Shown piece after piece: positions 9,309-22,877 of a stretch of DNA of 64,000 nucleotides. Positions within the stretch are counted from its first letter, which is position 1. Every line of letters begins with the position of its first letter. A model generated the notes under the pieces. It searched no databases, was not told the origin of the DNA, and saw only the letters and a program-made list of their open reading frames with translations. Both the position numbers and the translations under genes were made by a program. The DNA is from DATJLQ01 sp035509415 (lineage in GTDB: Bacteria; Pseudomonadota; Alphaproteobacteria; JACZXZ01): positions 1 to 64,000 of the forward strand of contig DATJLQ010000233.1 in assembly GCA_035509415.1 (NCBI GenBank), read 5' to 3'.

Positions 9309-9584
9309 TCAACGCTTGTTGAGCTTGGCCTTCACGGTCCGCGACGCCTTGAAGCGTACGCCCCGGCTGGCCTTGATCTGGATCTTCTCGCCGGTCTTGG
9401 GGTTCACGCCCATGCGCGCCCCCCGCTTCGAGATCGAGAATGTGCCGAGCGTCGTCCGTACACCCTCGCCTTTGACCAGCGCATCTTGAACGGCGGAGAG
9501 CACGTCCTGGACGGCTTGCTTGGCGTGCGCGTTGCTGACCTTGCTCTTCTTGGCGACGCGCGTGATGAGTTCTGCCTGGTTCAT
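9309..9584 (-). CDS. HU/IHF-family DNA-binding protein
   Basis: A 91-residue protein, the usual HU length. It starts MNQAELITRVAKK and contains the DNA-binding beta-arm region (GARMGVNPKTGEKIQIKASRGVRFKAS, residues about 55-80) with the proline at the arm tip. The usual PGFGTF turn is shortened to TTLGTF. It bends and compacts DNA. The ATG at 9584 was chosen by alignment to the family; the upstream in-frame extension is not HU-like. A perfect dyad lies 32 bp upstream. It is a single-gene unit facing away from the mbfA-like gene. Confidence 0.9.
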   Translation of the reverse strand: MNQAELITRVAKKSKVSNAHAKQAVQDVLSAVQDALVKGEGVRTTLGTFSISKRGARMGVNPKTGEKIQIKASRGVRFKASRTVKAKLNKR

Positions 9585-9615
9585 ACGTCGATGTCCGTTC
9601 TTCTGTTGACGCGAG

Positions 9616-9640
9616 TGACCGGAACGACATGCTCCGGTCA
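9616..9640. promoter_or_regulatory. Inverted repeat upstream of the HU gene
   Basis: TGACCGGA (9616-9623) and TCCGGTCA (9633-9640) are perfect complements separated by 9 bases, in the 193-bp gap between the divergent HU and mbfA-like genes. It is close to the HU start (32 bp) and lies within its probable leader or promoter. It could be an operator or a leader hairpin; no matching regulator consensus is recognised. Confidence 0.4.
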
Positions 9641-9777
9641 AGGCTGTGTATCCCTCCCGGCGCGCATTGCCAAGCCTTTCGATGCGCGCGCGTCCACGAA
9701 AAAAGCTTGACGAATGCGGGATTCGAGAGACCGCGAATACGCCGCTCCGAGTCGCGGAGGCGTGCTAGAATGCGGGA

Positions 9778-10950
9778 ATGGAGACGAAGTCCGAGCCTCG
9801 ATCCGCGCGCGAGCCCGCGCCCTCGACCGGGCGCGACGCCGCGCGCTATCGCGCCAACCTCCAGGGCGAGGTCGACAGCGCGAGCCTCTATCGCGCGCTC
9901 GCCGCGGCGGAGCCCGATCCTCAGCTTGCCAAGGTTTACGGCCGCCTCGCCGCGGTCGAGGAGGCGCACGCCGCGTTCTGGACCAAGCGCCTCGCCGCGA
10001 TCGGCGCGCGCCTGCCGCGCCTCCGCGCGGGCTTCCGCACGCGGGCGCTTGCCTGGCTCGCGCGCCGCTTCGGCCCCGCCTTCGTGCTGCCCACGATCGA
10101 CACGCTCGAGCATCTCGACAGCGGCCAATACGACGCCCAGCCCGAGGCGGTCGCGGGCGGCCTGCCCGCGGCCGAGCGCTCCCATGCGCGCATCCTCGAG
10201 GCGATCGCGGGCGACACTCCGGGCTCGATCGGCGGCGGCACGCTCGCGCGTCTCGAGGGACGCCATCGCGGCTTCGGCGGCAATGCGCTGCGCGCGGCGG
10301 TGTTGGGAGCGAACGACGGCCTGGTCTCGAACCTGAGCCTCGTGATGGGAGTCGCGGGTGCTGCGCTCGACGGCCACGCGATCCTGATCACCGGGCTCGC
10401 CGGACTCCTCGCGGGTGCGTGCTCCATGGCGCTCGGCGAATGGCTTTCGGTCACCAGCAGCCGCGAATCCTACCAACGCCAGATCGACCAGGAGTCGGAC
10501 GAGCTCACGCAAGTGCCCGAGGAGGAGAAGGAGGAGCTGATCCTGATCTATCAGGCGAAGGGTCTCGGCGAGGCGGAGGCGCGCGCGCTCGCCGACCGGC
10601 TCATGGCGAACCGCGCCACGGCGCTCGACACCCTGGTGCGCGAGGAGCTCGGCATCGATCCCAAGGAGTTGGGAGGCTCGGCCTGGGCGGCGGGCGGCAC
10701 CTCGTTCATCCTGTTCTCGGTCGGCGCCGCGTTCCCGGTGGTGCCCTTCGCGTTCCTCGCAGGTCCCGCGGCCGTGATCGCGAGCGTCGCGTCGAGCGGC
10801 GTCGCGCTCTTCGCGATCGGCGCCGGCACCAGCCTATTCACCGGCCGCAGCACTTTCTTCTCCGGTCTGCGCCAGCTCGCGATCGGGCTCCTCGCGGCCG
10901 CGGTCACCTTCGGCATCGGCAAGCTGATCGGGGTCGCGATTTCGGGCTGA
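9778..10950 (+). CDS. mbfA: Membrane-bound ferritin MbfA-like iron exporter (rubrerythrin domain + VIT1/CCC1 domain)
   Basis: A 390-residue fusion. Residues 1-165 form a ferritin-like/erythrin domain with acidic helix motifs (GEVDSASLYRAL, AAVEEAHAAFW, HLDSGQYDAQ). Residues about 175-390 form a VIT1/CCC1 transporter domain, with GANDGLVSNLSLVMGVAGA and the following membrane segments, an amphipathic acidic stretch (EVPEEEKEEL-like) and three further membrane helices. This architecture matches MbfA of Agrobacterium and Bradyrhizobium, which exports ferrous iron and protects against iron and peroxide stress. It is a single gene, converging on the acyl-CoA synthetase with 9 bp between stops. No convincing Irr box is visible upstream. 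Confidence 0.85.
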   Translation: METKSEPRSAREPAPSTGRDAARYRANLQGEVDSASLYRALAAAEPDPQLAKVYGRLAAVEEAHAAFWTKRLAAIGARLPRLRAGFRTRALAWLARRFGPAFVLPTIDTLEHLDSGQYDAQPEAVAGGLPAAERSHARILEAIAGDTPGSIGGGTLARLEGRHRGFGGNALRAAVLGANDGLVSNLSLVMGVAGAALDGHAILITGLAGLLAGACSMALGEWLSVTSSRESYQRQIDQESDELTQVPEEEKEELILIYQAKGLGEAEARALADRLMANRATALDTLVREELGIDPKELGGSAWAAGGTSFILFSVGAAFPVVPFAFLAGPAAVIASVASSGVALFAIGAGTSLFTGRSTFFSGLRQLAIGLLAAAVTFGIGKLIGVAISG

Positions 10951-10959
10951 GCGCCCGGC

Positions 10960-12516
10960 CTACGCGTCGGGTCCGCGCGCAGGCCAGTATTGCGCGCGGA
11001 TTTCGCGCTTCAGGATCTTGCCCACGGCGCTCCGCGGCAGATCGTCGACCAGCTTCACGAGGCGCGGCCGCTTGTGGCGCGCGAGCTGGCCCAGGCAGAA
11101 CTCGACCAGCTCCTCGGGCGTCGCGTGCATGCCGAGCTTGAGCGCCACATGCGCCGCCGGCACCTCGCCCAGGCGCTCGTCCGGGATGCCGAAAGCGGCG
11201 CATTCGCGCACCGCGGGATGGCGATACAGCGCCTGCTCGATTTCGGCCGGGAACACGTTCTCGCCGCCCTGGACGATCACGTCCTTCGAGCGGTCGACCA
11301 GCACGAGGAACCCGTCCGGATCGAGATAGCCGAGATCGCCGGTCCAGAGCCAGCCGTCGCCCGAGCGATAGGCCGCTTCGGTCGCCTCCGGGTCCTTGTA
11401 GTAGCCGAGCATGACGTGCTCGCCGCGCGTCACCACCTCGCCGGTCTCGCCGCGCGCGAGGCGCGCACCGTCGGGCGCCCTGATCTCGAGCTCGACGTTG
11501 AAGACCGGCCGGCCGACGCTATGGGCCTTGGCCGGGAGATCGCCCGGCCGGCGCGCGGTGAGCGGGCAGGCCTCGGAGGCGCCGTAATTGTCGGTCAGGG
11601 CCACGCCCGGCAACGCCGCAGCAATGCGCTCGATGAGGGCGGTCGGCATCGCCATGCCGGCATGGTTGATCTTCTTGAGGCTCCGGAGGCGCACGGGATC
11701 GAACGAAGGGTGCTTCACCAGATCGTTGATCTGGGTCGGAACCAGAAGGGCCGCCGTGACGCCGTGGCGCTCGACCGAGGCGATGAAATGCTCCACGTCC
11801 CAACGGGGTGCGAGCACCGCCGTGGCGCCGCACATGATCGCGGCGTGGAACCAGACATAAAGTCCGGCGGTGTGGAACAAGGGCGTCGTCATGGCGGCGA
11901 CGTCGCGCTCCTCGAGGCCGAACTCGATGATCGCGGCCAACGCCGATTGCCCGCGCGCGCGGTGGGACACGAGCACGCCCTTGGGGAGGCCCGTGGTGCC
12001 ACCCGTGAAGTTGACGCCCAAGGGATCGGTCTCCTCGAGCGGGATTTCGGGCGGCGTCGCGGCGGCGCCGTCGATGAAATCCTCGAAGCGCATCGCGCCG
12101 GCCGGCGCTACGCCCGCGCCCGCACCCGCGACGAGGATCGTCTCGAGCGCCGGCGCTTGGGCCAAGGCGTTCGCGAGCGGCGGGACGAGCGGCGCCTCGA
12201 TCAGGATCGCGCGCGCTTCGGTGAGCGCGAGGATGCGCGCCAAGTCCTTCGACACCGCGCGCGTGCTGCCATGCGCGACCACGACGCCTCTCCGCGCGGC
12301 ACCGTAAAAGGCGATCGCGTATTCCGGCCGGTTCGAGCACAGGATGACGAGGACGTCGCCTTTTCGCAGGCCGCGTGCCGCGAGCGCGTTGGCGAAACGG
12401 TCGGCGGCGCCATCGAGGGACGCGTAATCGAGCCGCTCGTCGCCGAACAGGAGCGCCGCCCGCTTAGGGAGGCGACGCGCGGTGCGCCGCAATATGTCGC
12501 CGGCCAAAAAGGACAT
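10960..12516 (-). CDS. AMP-dependent acyl-CoA synthetase/ligase (ANL superfamily)
   Basis: A 518-residue adenylating enzyme. It shows the P-loop-like A3 motif FTGGTTGLPKG (near residue 175), the A5 motif NYGASEACPLT (near 315), the A7 region WLWTGDLGYLDPDG (near 395), and the A10 lysine in SAVGKILKREIR near the C-terminus. It activates a carboxylic acid to the acyl-CoA; the chain type cannot be read from sequence. The ATG at 12516 aligns with the family start. The frame stays open to an ATG at 12678, which would add 54 residues including three copies of SGQGQ encoded by a 15-bp tandem repeat, so a longer form cannot be fully excluded. Confidence 0.85.
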   Translation of the reverse strand: MSFLAGDILRRTARRLPKRAALLFGDERLDYASLDGAADRFANALAARGLRKGDVLVILCSNRPEYAIAFYGAARRGVVVAHGSTRAVSKDLARILALTEARAILIEAPLVPPLANALAQAPALETILVAGAGAGVAPAGAMRFEDFIDGAAATPPEIPLEETDPLGVNFTGGTTGLPKGVLVSHRARGQSALAAIIEFGLEERDVAAMTTPLFHTAGLYVWFHAAIMCGATAVLAPRWDVEHFIASVERHGVTAALLVPTQINDLVKHPSFDPVRLRSLKKINHAGMAMPTALIERIAAALPGVALTDNYGASEACPLTARRPGDLPAKAHSVGRPVFNVELEIRAPDGARLARGETGEVVTRGEHVMLGYYKDPEATEAAYRSGDGWLWTGDLGYLDPDGFLVLVDRSKDVIVQGGENVFPAEIEQALYRHPAVRECAAFGIPDERLGEVPAAHVALKLGMHATPEELVEFCLGQLARHKRPRLVKLVDDLPRSAVGKILKREIRAQYWPARGPDA

Positions 12517-12605
12517 GCAGGTCCGCTTCGCTCGCCTCTCGCCGGCCCGCGCGGCCAAGCTCGGAGCCCCACGGTCGCGGCGTCCGATTGATAAAGCGCG
12601 CGTCT

Positions 12606-12650
12606 GGCCCTGTCCAGATTGGCCCTGTCCAGATTGGCCCTGTCCAGATT
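12606..12650. repeat. Three perfect tandem copies of a 15-bp unit
   Basis: The unit GGCCCTGTCCAGATT occurs at 12606-12620, 12621-12635 and 12636-12650 without mismatch. The period is a multiple of three and the minus-strand frame of the acyl-CoA synthetase stays open through it, so if translated it would read SGQGQ three times. Perfect identity points to a recent slippage expansion. Confidence 0.95.
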
Positions 12651-12691
12651 GGCGCCCGCGCGGCACCCAGGCCCGCAACCGGCCCTTGGCG

Positions 12692-12703
12692 AAGAATATT
12701 CTT
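12692..12703. promoter_or_regulatory. Perfect 12-bp palindrome upstream of gltB
   Basis: AAGAATATTCTT is fully self-complementary and AT-rich within GC-rich DNA. It lies about 280 bp upstream of gltB and 175 bp upstream of the acyl-CoA synthetase start, so it could serve either as an operator. No known consensus is assigned. Confidence 0.3.
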
Positions 12704-12980
12704 TCGAGCCGGCCGGCCGCGCGAATTTTAAGCAGCCGTCGGCGTCAAAAATTCCTGCCCTGGAAACAGAGATTTACCGCAGTGCAGCAGAATCCGGGAA
12801 AAGGCGGGCATCGACGCCCGCGATAGCCCCCTCGCGGCCAGGCCGCGCCTCAAGGCAAGAGTCGCGTTCGCCTTCGATCTTATGCATATTATGGTCTTAG
12901 CAAGTCGCCGGGGCACGGGACGGCCCGGCGAGTTCCGCACATGGGCGGCGGTTCAACTAGCAGCGATTGGCGAGTGACGC

Positions 12981-17630
<4,650 letters not shown>

Positions 17631-17695
17631 CGGCGCGCGGCGGGGATCGCGCGTCCCGGCGGCACACATCCAACGCGTTCGGGAGTCTCGACTGA

Positions 17696-19147
<1,452 letters not shown>

Positions 19148-19206
19148 AGCGCCGGCGCGCGGGGCGCTTGGAGCGCGAGACGGAAATCGGACCAGAGGAC
19201 GAGGTC

Positions 19207-19470
19207 ATGGCCATCGAAGGATTGATGAAGCCGGTCGCGGTTCCGCTCGCCGAGATCTACATCCCGGTCAAGTTCCGCGACACGCTCGACCCCAAGAAGG
19301 TCGAGGCGCTCGCCGAGAGTTTCGTCGACAAGGGCATGCAGAGCCCGATCAACGTGCGGCGCGACAAGGAGCGCTACGTGCTCGTCGCCGGGTACCACCG
19401 GCTCGAGGCGGCGCGCTCGCTCGGCGAGAAGACCATCCAGGCCTTCGTCGTGCGCGCACCGCAACGTTGA
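19207..19470 (+). CDS. Small ParB-N/sulfiredoxin-fold protein
   Basis: An 87-residue protein that consists of just one ParB-like N-terminal domain: [18 protein letters not shown], then [21 protein letters not shown], then the nucleotide-binding box [14 protein letters not shown], the equivalent of the GERR box of ParB. It lacks the helix-turn-helix of true partition ParB proteins and any neighbouring parA, so it is not a chromosome-partition gene. Free-standing domains of this kind can act as ATP- or CTP-binding enzymes or regulators; the role here is unknown. An AGAGGAC-like ribosome site precedes the ATG. It sits 59 bp after gltD and may be co-transcribed. Confidence 0.75.
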   Translation: MAIEGLMKPVAVPLAEIYIPVKFRDTLDPKKVEALAESFVDKGMQSPINVRRDKERYVLVAGYHRLEAARSLGEKTIQAFVVRAPQR

Positions 19471-19521
19471 ACGGACGGCGGAAAAGAGATTAGGCTCCAG
19501 GCGCCGCGCGCGAGGTCCGAG

Positions 19522-20436
19522 ATGAGCACCCAAGACGAGAAACCCCCGACCCGCCCCACCCCGCTCGTCGCCCCGGCCGCGATCGCGGTCGTGGGCCTCG
19601 GCAATATGGGCCGGCCCATGGCCGCGTGCCTGGCCAAGGCCGGCTACCGCGTCGCGGGCTTCGACGTCTCGTCCGACGCGCGCCAGGCGTTCGCGGCCGC
19701 GGGCGGAACGGCGGCGGCGGACGCGAAGGCCGCGGTCGCCACGGCGGATGCGGTCATTACGCTGCTGCCGGACGGAAAGATCGTGCGCCAGGCGGTCCTC
19801 GGCTTCCGGCCCCATCTCAAGCCCGGCGCCATCGTGATCGAGATGAGCTCGTCCGATCCCATCGGCACGCGCGAGCTCGGCGCCGAGACGATCGCGGCCG
19901 GCTTCGGCTTCGTCGACGCGCCGGTCTCGGGCGGCGTGCGCCGTGCCGTCAACGGGACCCTCGCGATCATGGTGGGCGGCGACGCGGCCACCATCGACCG
20001 GGTCGAGCCCGTGCTCAAGGCGATGGGCAGCTCGATCTTCCGTACCGGCTCGCTCGGCTCGGGACACGCGATCAAGGCGCTCAACAATTACGTCTCGGCC
20101 GCGGGCCTGGTCGCGACCGTCGAGGCGCTCGCGATCGGGCGCAAGTTCGGCCTCGACCCGAACACCATCGCCGACGTGCTCAACGCGAGCTCGGGCAAGA
20201 GCTACACGACCGAGCTCAAGCTCAAGCAGTTCATCGTCTCCGAGACCTACGCCGCGGGCTTCCTCATGCGCCTCATGGCCAAGGACGTGCGCACGGCGGA
20301 GCGGCTCGCGGACGCGATCGACGTTCCGGCGCCGCTCGCCGAGCGCGTCGCCGACCTCTGGGACGAGGCGTCGAAGACGCTCGGCCCGGCCGCCGACCAT
20401 ACCGAAATCGGCCGCTACATCGGAAAGCTGCGCTGA
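19522..20436 (+). CDS. NAD(P)-dependent beta-hydroxyacid dehydrogenase (3-hydroxyisobutyrate dehydrogenase family)
   Basis: A 304-residue protein with the N-terminal Rossmann motif [19 protein letters not shown] (near residue 18-36), the substrate-binding signature [11 protein letters not shown] (near 132), and the catalytic lysine in [12 protein letters not shown] (near 188). These identify the HIBADH / 6-phosphogluconate-dehydrogenase-like family, which oxidises small 3-hydroxy acids. The substrate may be 3-hydroxyisobutyrate, tartronate semialdehyde or a related acid. It starts a run of four catabolic genes on the plus strand and is followed 38 bp later by the carboxymuconolactone decarboxylase homologue. 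Confidence 0.88.
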   Translation: MSTQDEKPPTRPTPLVAPAAIAVVGLGNMGRPMAACLAKAGYRVAGFDVSSDARQAFAAAGGTAAADAKAAVATADAVITLLPDGKIVRQAVLGFRPHLKPGAIVIEMSSSDPIGTRELGAETIAAGFGFVDAPVSGGVRRAVNGTLAIMVGGDAATIDRVEPVLKAMGSSIFRTGSLGSGHAIKALNNYVSAAGLVATVEALAIGRKFGLDPNTIADVLNASSGKSYTTELKLKQFIVSETYAAGFLMRLMAKDVRTAERLADAIDVPAPLAERVADLWDEASKTLGPAADHTEIGRYIGKLR

Positions 20437-20474
20437 CGCCCTTCACTTCGACACGCCATCCAAGGGAGGAACCC

Positions 20475-20882
20475 ATGGCAAAATCGTCCACCCCCGATCT
20501 CGAGCCCCTGTTCGACCGCGGCCTCGCCGTGCGCCGCGAGGTGCTCGGCGCCGACTACGTCGACGCGTCGATCAAGAACGCCAACGAGTTCACCAGCGCC
20601 TTCCAGCACATCACGACCGAGATGTGCTGGGGCTACGCCTGGACCCGGCCCGGGCTCTCGCGCAAGACCCGCAGCATGCTGAACCTTGCCATGCTCACGG
20701 CCTTGAACCGCTCGCCCGAGGTCAAGCTCCACGTACGCGGCGCCATCAACAATGGCGTCACGGTCGAGGAGATCAAGGAAGTGCTGCTGCACGCGACCGT
20801 CTATTGCGGCATCCCCGCGGGCCTCGACGCGTTCAAGGCGGCGAACGAGGTCCTGAAGGAGATGGGCAAGGTCGCGAAATAG
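20475..20882 (+). CDS. Carboxymuconolactone decarboxylase family protein
   Basis: A 135-residue protein of the CMD/AhpD fold, similar in layout to PcaC: FDRGLAVRREVLGADYVDAS at the N-terminus, then TEMCWGYAWTRPGLSRKTRSML and the C-terminal helix EVLLHATVYCGIPAGLDA. It lacks the CxxC pair of AhpD peroxidase-type members, so a decarboxylase or structural-homologue role is more likely. True PcaC acts in protocatechuate breakdown, but no other pca gene is nearby. A strong AAGGGAGGA ribosome site lies 4 bases before the ATG. Confidence 0.85.
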   Translation: MAKSSTPDLEPLFDRGLAVRREVLGADYVDASIKNANEFTSAFQHITTEMCWGYAWTRPGLSRKTRSMLNLAMLTALNRSPEVKLHVRGAINNGVTVEEIKEVLLHATVYCGIPAGLDAFKAANEVLKEMGKVAK

Positions 20883-20897
20883 CCGGGGCGCGGCACC

Positions 20898-21725
20898 GTG
20901 AGCGCCGCTCTCCCGAGCTACGAGCTCTACGCCATCCGTTATGCGACGCGCGACGCGCGCCGGCGCGACCATTTCGTGGGCGGCGACGCGCACGACGCCC
21001 CCATGCCGATGGACTACTTCGTCTGGCTCGCCAAGGGACCCGCGGGACCCGTCGTGATCGACACCGGCTTCACGGCGGAGACCGCGGCCGCGCGCGGGCG
21101 CACCCATTTGCGCTGCCCCGCGGACGCGTTGGGGCTTCTCGGCGTCGAGGCGGCCGAGGTCGAGACGGTGATCCTGACCCACCTCCATTACGACCACGTC
21201 GGCACTTTCCACAAATTCCCCAAGGCGCGCTTCCATCTCCAGGCGCGCGAGATGGAATACGCGACCGGGCGGCACATGCGCTTTCCGGTGTTCGGCCATT
21301 CCTACGCGGTCGAGGACGTGGTCGGCATGGTGCGGCTCAACTTCAAGGGCCGGGTCGAGTTCCACGACGGCGACGCCGAGCTCGCCCCCGGCCTCTCGAT
21401 TCATCGCGTGGGCGGCCATACGGCGGGGCTCCAGATCGTGCGCGTGCACACGAAGCGCGGCTGGGTCGTGCTGGCGTCGGACGCGAGCCACTTCTTCGAA
21501 AATCTGCGCGACCGGCGCCCCTTCACCGTCGCGTTCCACCTGGGCGACATGGTGGATGCGTTCGCGACCGTCGAGCGGCTCGCGGATTCCGCCGACCACA
21601 TCGTCCCGGGCCACGATCCCGAAGTGATGCGCCTTTATCCAGCACCCGCGCGGGCGCTGGCCGGCATCGCCGTGCGCCTCGACGTCGAGCCCGAGGCTCG
21701 CGAGAGCAAAGCCGCGACCGACTGA
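20898..21725 (+). CDS. Metallo-beta-lactamase-fold hydrolase, N-acyl-homoserine-lactonase-like
   Basis: A 275-residue protein starting with GTG, 15 bp after the previous stop. The metal motif HLHYDHVG (near residue 96) gives the HxHxDH ligands. GGHTAGLQ supplies the next histidine (near residue 173), SDASHF an aspartate, and VPGHDP the last histidine. The length and the N-terminal VWLAKGPAGPVVIDTGF segment resemble AiiA/AttM-like lactonases, but many members of this family open other lactones or esters. In this operon it may open a lactone intermediate next to the carboxymuconolactone-decarboxylase homologue. A quorum-quenching role is only a possibility. Confidence 0.82.
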   Translation: MSAALPSYELYAIRYATRDARRRDHFVGGDAHDAPMPMDYFVWLAKGPAGPVVIDTGFTAETAAARGRTHLRCPADALGLLGVEAAEVETVILTHLHYDHVGTFHKFPKARFHLQAREMEYATGRHMRFPVFGHSYAVEDVVGMVRLNFKGRVEFHDGDAELAPGLSIHRVGGHTAGLQIVRVHTKRGWVVLASDASHFFENLRDRRPFTVAFHLGDMVDAFATVERLADSADHIVPGHDPEVMRLYPAPARALAGIAVRLDVEPEARESKAATD

Positions 21726-21788
21726 GCGCCCTTGCGCGGACCGGGCATGCGGTCTTAAGCTCGGGCGAGCCTGCGACCCGAGGTCACC

Positions 21789-22751
21789 ATGGCGAAGTGC
21801 CCGAGTTTCGAGCCGGCCGGCGTCATTCCCGCCTGCCTCCTGCCGTTCGATGCGGACTACGCGATCGACGAGGCCGAATACCGGCGCCATCTCGGCCATC
21901 TCGCGGCGGTGCCCGGCCTCGCCGCGATCACGACCAACGCGCACGCGGCCGAGGTGCACGCGCTTACGTTCGACGAGCAGCGCCGCGTGCTCGATCTCAC
22001 CTTGGAGGCGGTCGGCGATCGGCTTCCCGTGATTTCGGGCGTCTATACGGATTCGAGCCTCGCCGCGGCCGAGATCGCGCGCATGGCGGCGGCCGGCGGC
22101 GCCTCGGCGCTTCTCGTGTTCCCGCCCAACAGCATGCTCATGGGCGGACAATTGCGGCCCGAGATGGCGCTCGCCCATTTCAAGCGCATCGCGGACGCGA
22201 CCGACCTGCCGCTGATCCTGTTCCAGTACCCGCTCGCGGGCGGGCTCGGCTATCCCTTCGAGACGCTGCTCCGCATCCTCGACCAGGTGCCGAGCGTGCG
22301 CGCGATCAAGGATTGGTGCAACGATCCGATGCTGCACCAGCGCCACATCCGCACGCTCCACGCGCTGCCGCGCCCCGTGAAGGTGCTCAGCACCCACAGC
22401 GCGTGGCTCATGAGCTCGCTCGTCATGGGCTGCGACGGCTTGCTTTCGGGAGCGGGCAGCGTGATTGCCGATCTTCAGTCGGCACTCTGGCGCGCCCTCC
22501 AGGCCAAGGACCTCGCCGCCGCGCAAGCGATCGACGCGCGCATCTATCCCCTCGCCCAGGCCTTCTACGCGGCACCCTTCCTCGACATGCACAATCGCAT
22601 GAAAGAAGCGTTGGTGCTGCTCGGCCGGCTCGAGCGCGCGATCGTGCGGCCGCCGCTCATGAAACTCGCGCCCGCCGAGATCGAGCGCTTGCGGAAGGCG
22701 CTTCAAGAGGCGCGTATCGCCGAAGCCGGGGCGCTCGACCTCGCGGCGTGA
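21789..22751 (+). CDS. Dihydrodipicolinate synthase/N-acetylneuraminate lyase (DapA) family protein
   Basis: A 320-residue TIM-barrel protein of class I aldolases. The Schiff-base lysine is in RAIKDWC (near residue 176) and the helper tyrosine in LFQYPL (near residue 149). The usual GTTGE loop is TTNAHAAE here, so it is not a lysine-biosynthesis DapA. Members with this change cleave or dehydrate small keto acids in catabolic operons. It follows the lactonase-like gene by 63 bp on the same strand, probably the last gene of the 19522 block. Confidence 0.82.
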   Translation: MAKCPSFEPAGVIPACLLPFDADYAIDEAEYRRHLGHLAAVPGLAAITTNAHAAEVHALTFDEQRRVLDLTLEAVGDRLPVISGVYTDSSLAAAEIARMAAAGGASALLVFPPNSMLMGGQLRPEMALAHFKRIADATDLPLILFQYPLAGGLGYPFETLLRILDQVPSVRAIKDWCNDPMLHQRHIRTLHALPRPVKVLSTHSAWLMSSLVMGCDGLLSGAGSVIADLQSALWRALQAKDLAAAQAIDARIYPLAQAFYAAPFLDMHNRMKEALVLLGRLERAIVRPPLMKLAPAEIERLRKALQEARIAEAGALDLAA

Positions 22752-22836
22752 CGGCCGCACGCCGCAGCCCAAGCGAGGGCAGCGGATTCGCTTGAATTCA
22801 ACGCGATCCTCGGACGATAATCCCGTTTCAATCAGT

Positions 22837-22851
22837 CGGCATCGAATGCCG
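22837..22851. promoter_or_regulatory. Dyad CGGCAT-N3-ATGCCG before the Liv operon
   Basis: Two perfect 6-bp arms (22837-22842 and 22846-22851) separated by 3 bases, 26 bp upstream of the first binding-protein start and just before its AGGGAGG ribosome site. It could be an operator or a leader hairpin shaping expression of the binding protein. Confidence 0.35.
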
Positions 22852-22877
22852 CATTATGAAAACAGGGAGGGTCAATC

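Larger units (their letters stand above)
12517..12980. other. 464-bp intergenic region between divergent acyl-CoA synthetase and gltB
   Basis: No supported gene. It holds the 15-bp triple repeat (12606-12650), a perfect 12-bp palindrome AAGAATATTCTT at 12692-12703, and an AT-rich stretch around 12700-12785 and 12880-12900 that is the likely promoter zone for gltB. No clear sigma-54 (GG-N10-GC) or NtrC site was found by eye. Confidence 0.6.

Noticed and set aside
9760..9780. An Irr-type iron control box before the mbfA-like gene.
   Set aside because: Only one TAGAA-like half is present, with no matching second half at the right spacing.
19207..19470. A chromosome-partition parB gene, which would suggest a nearby origin.
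   Set aside because: The protein lacks the helix-turn-helix and dimer domains, there is no parA, and no parS sites were seen.
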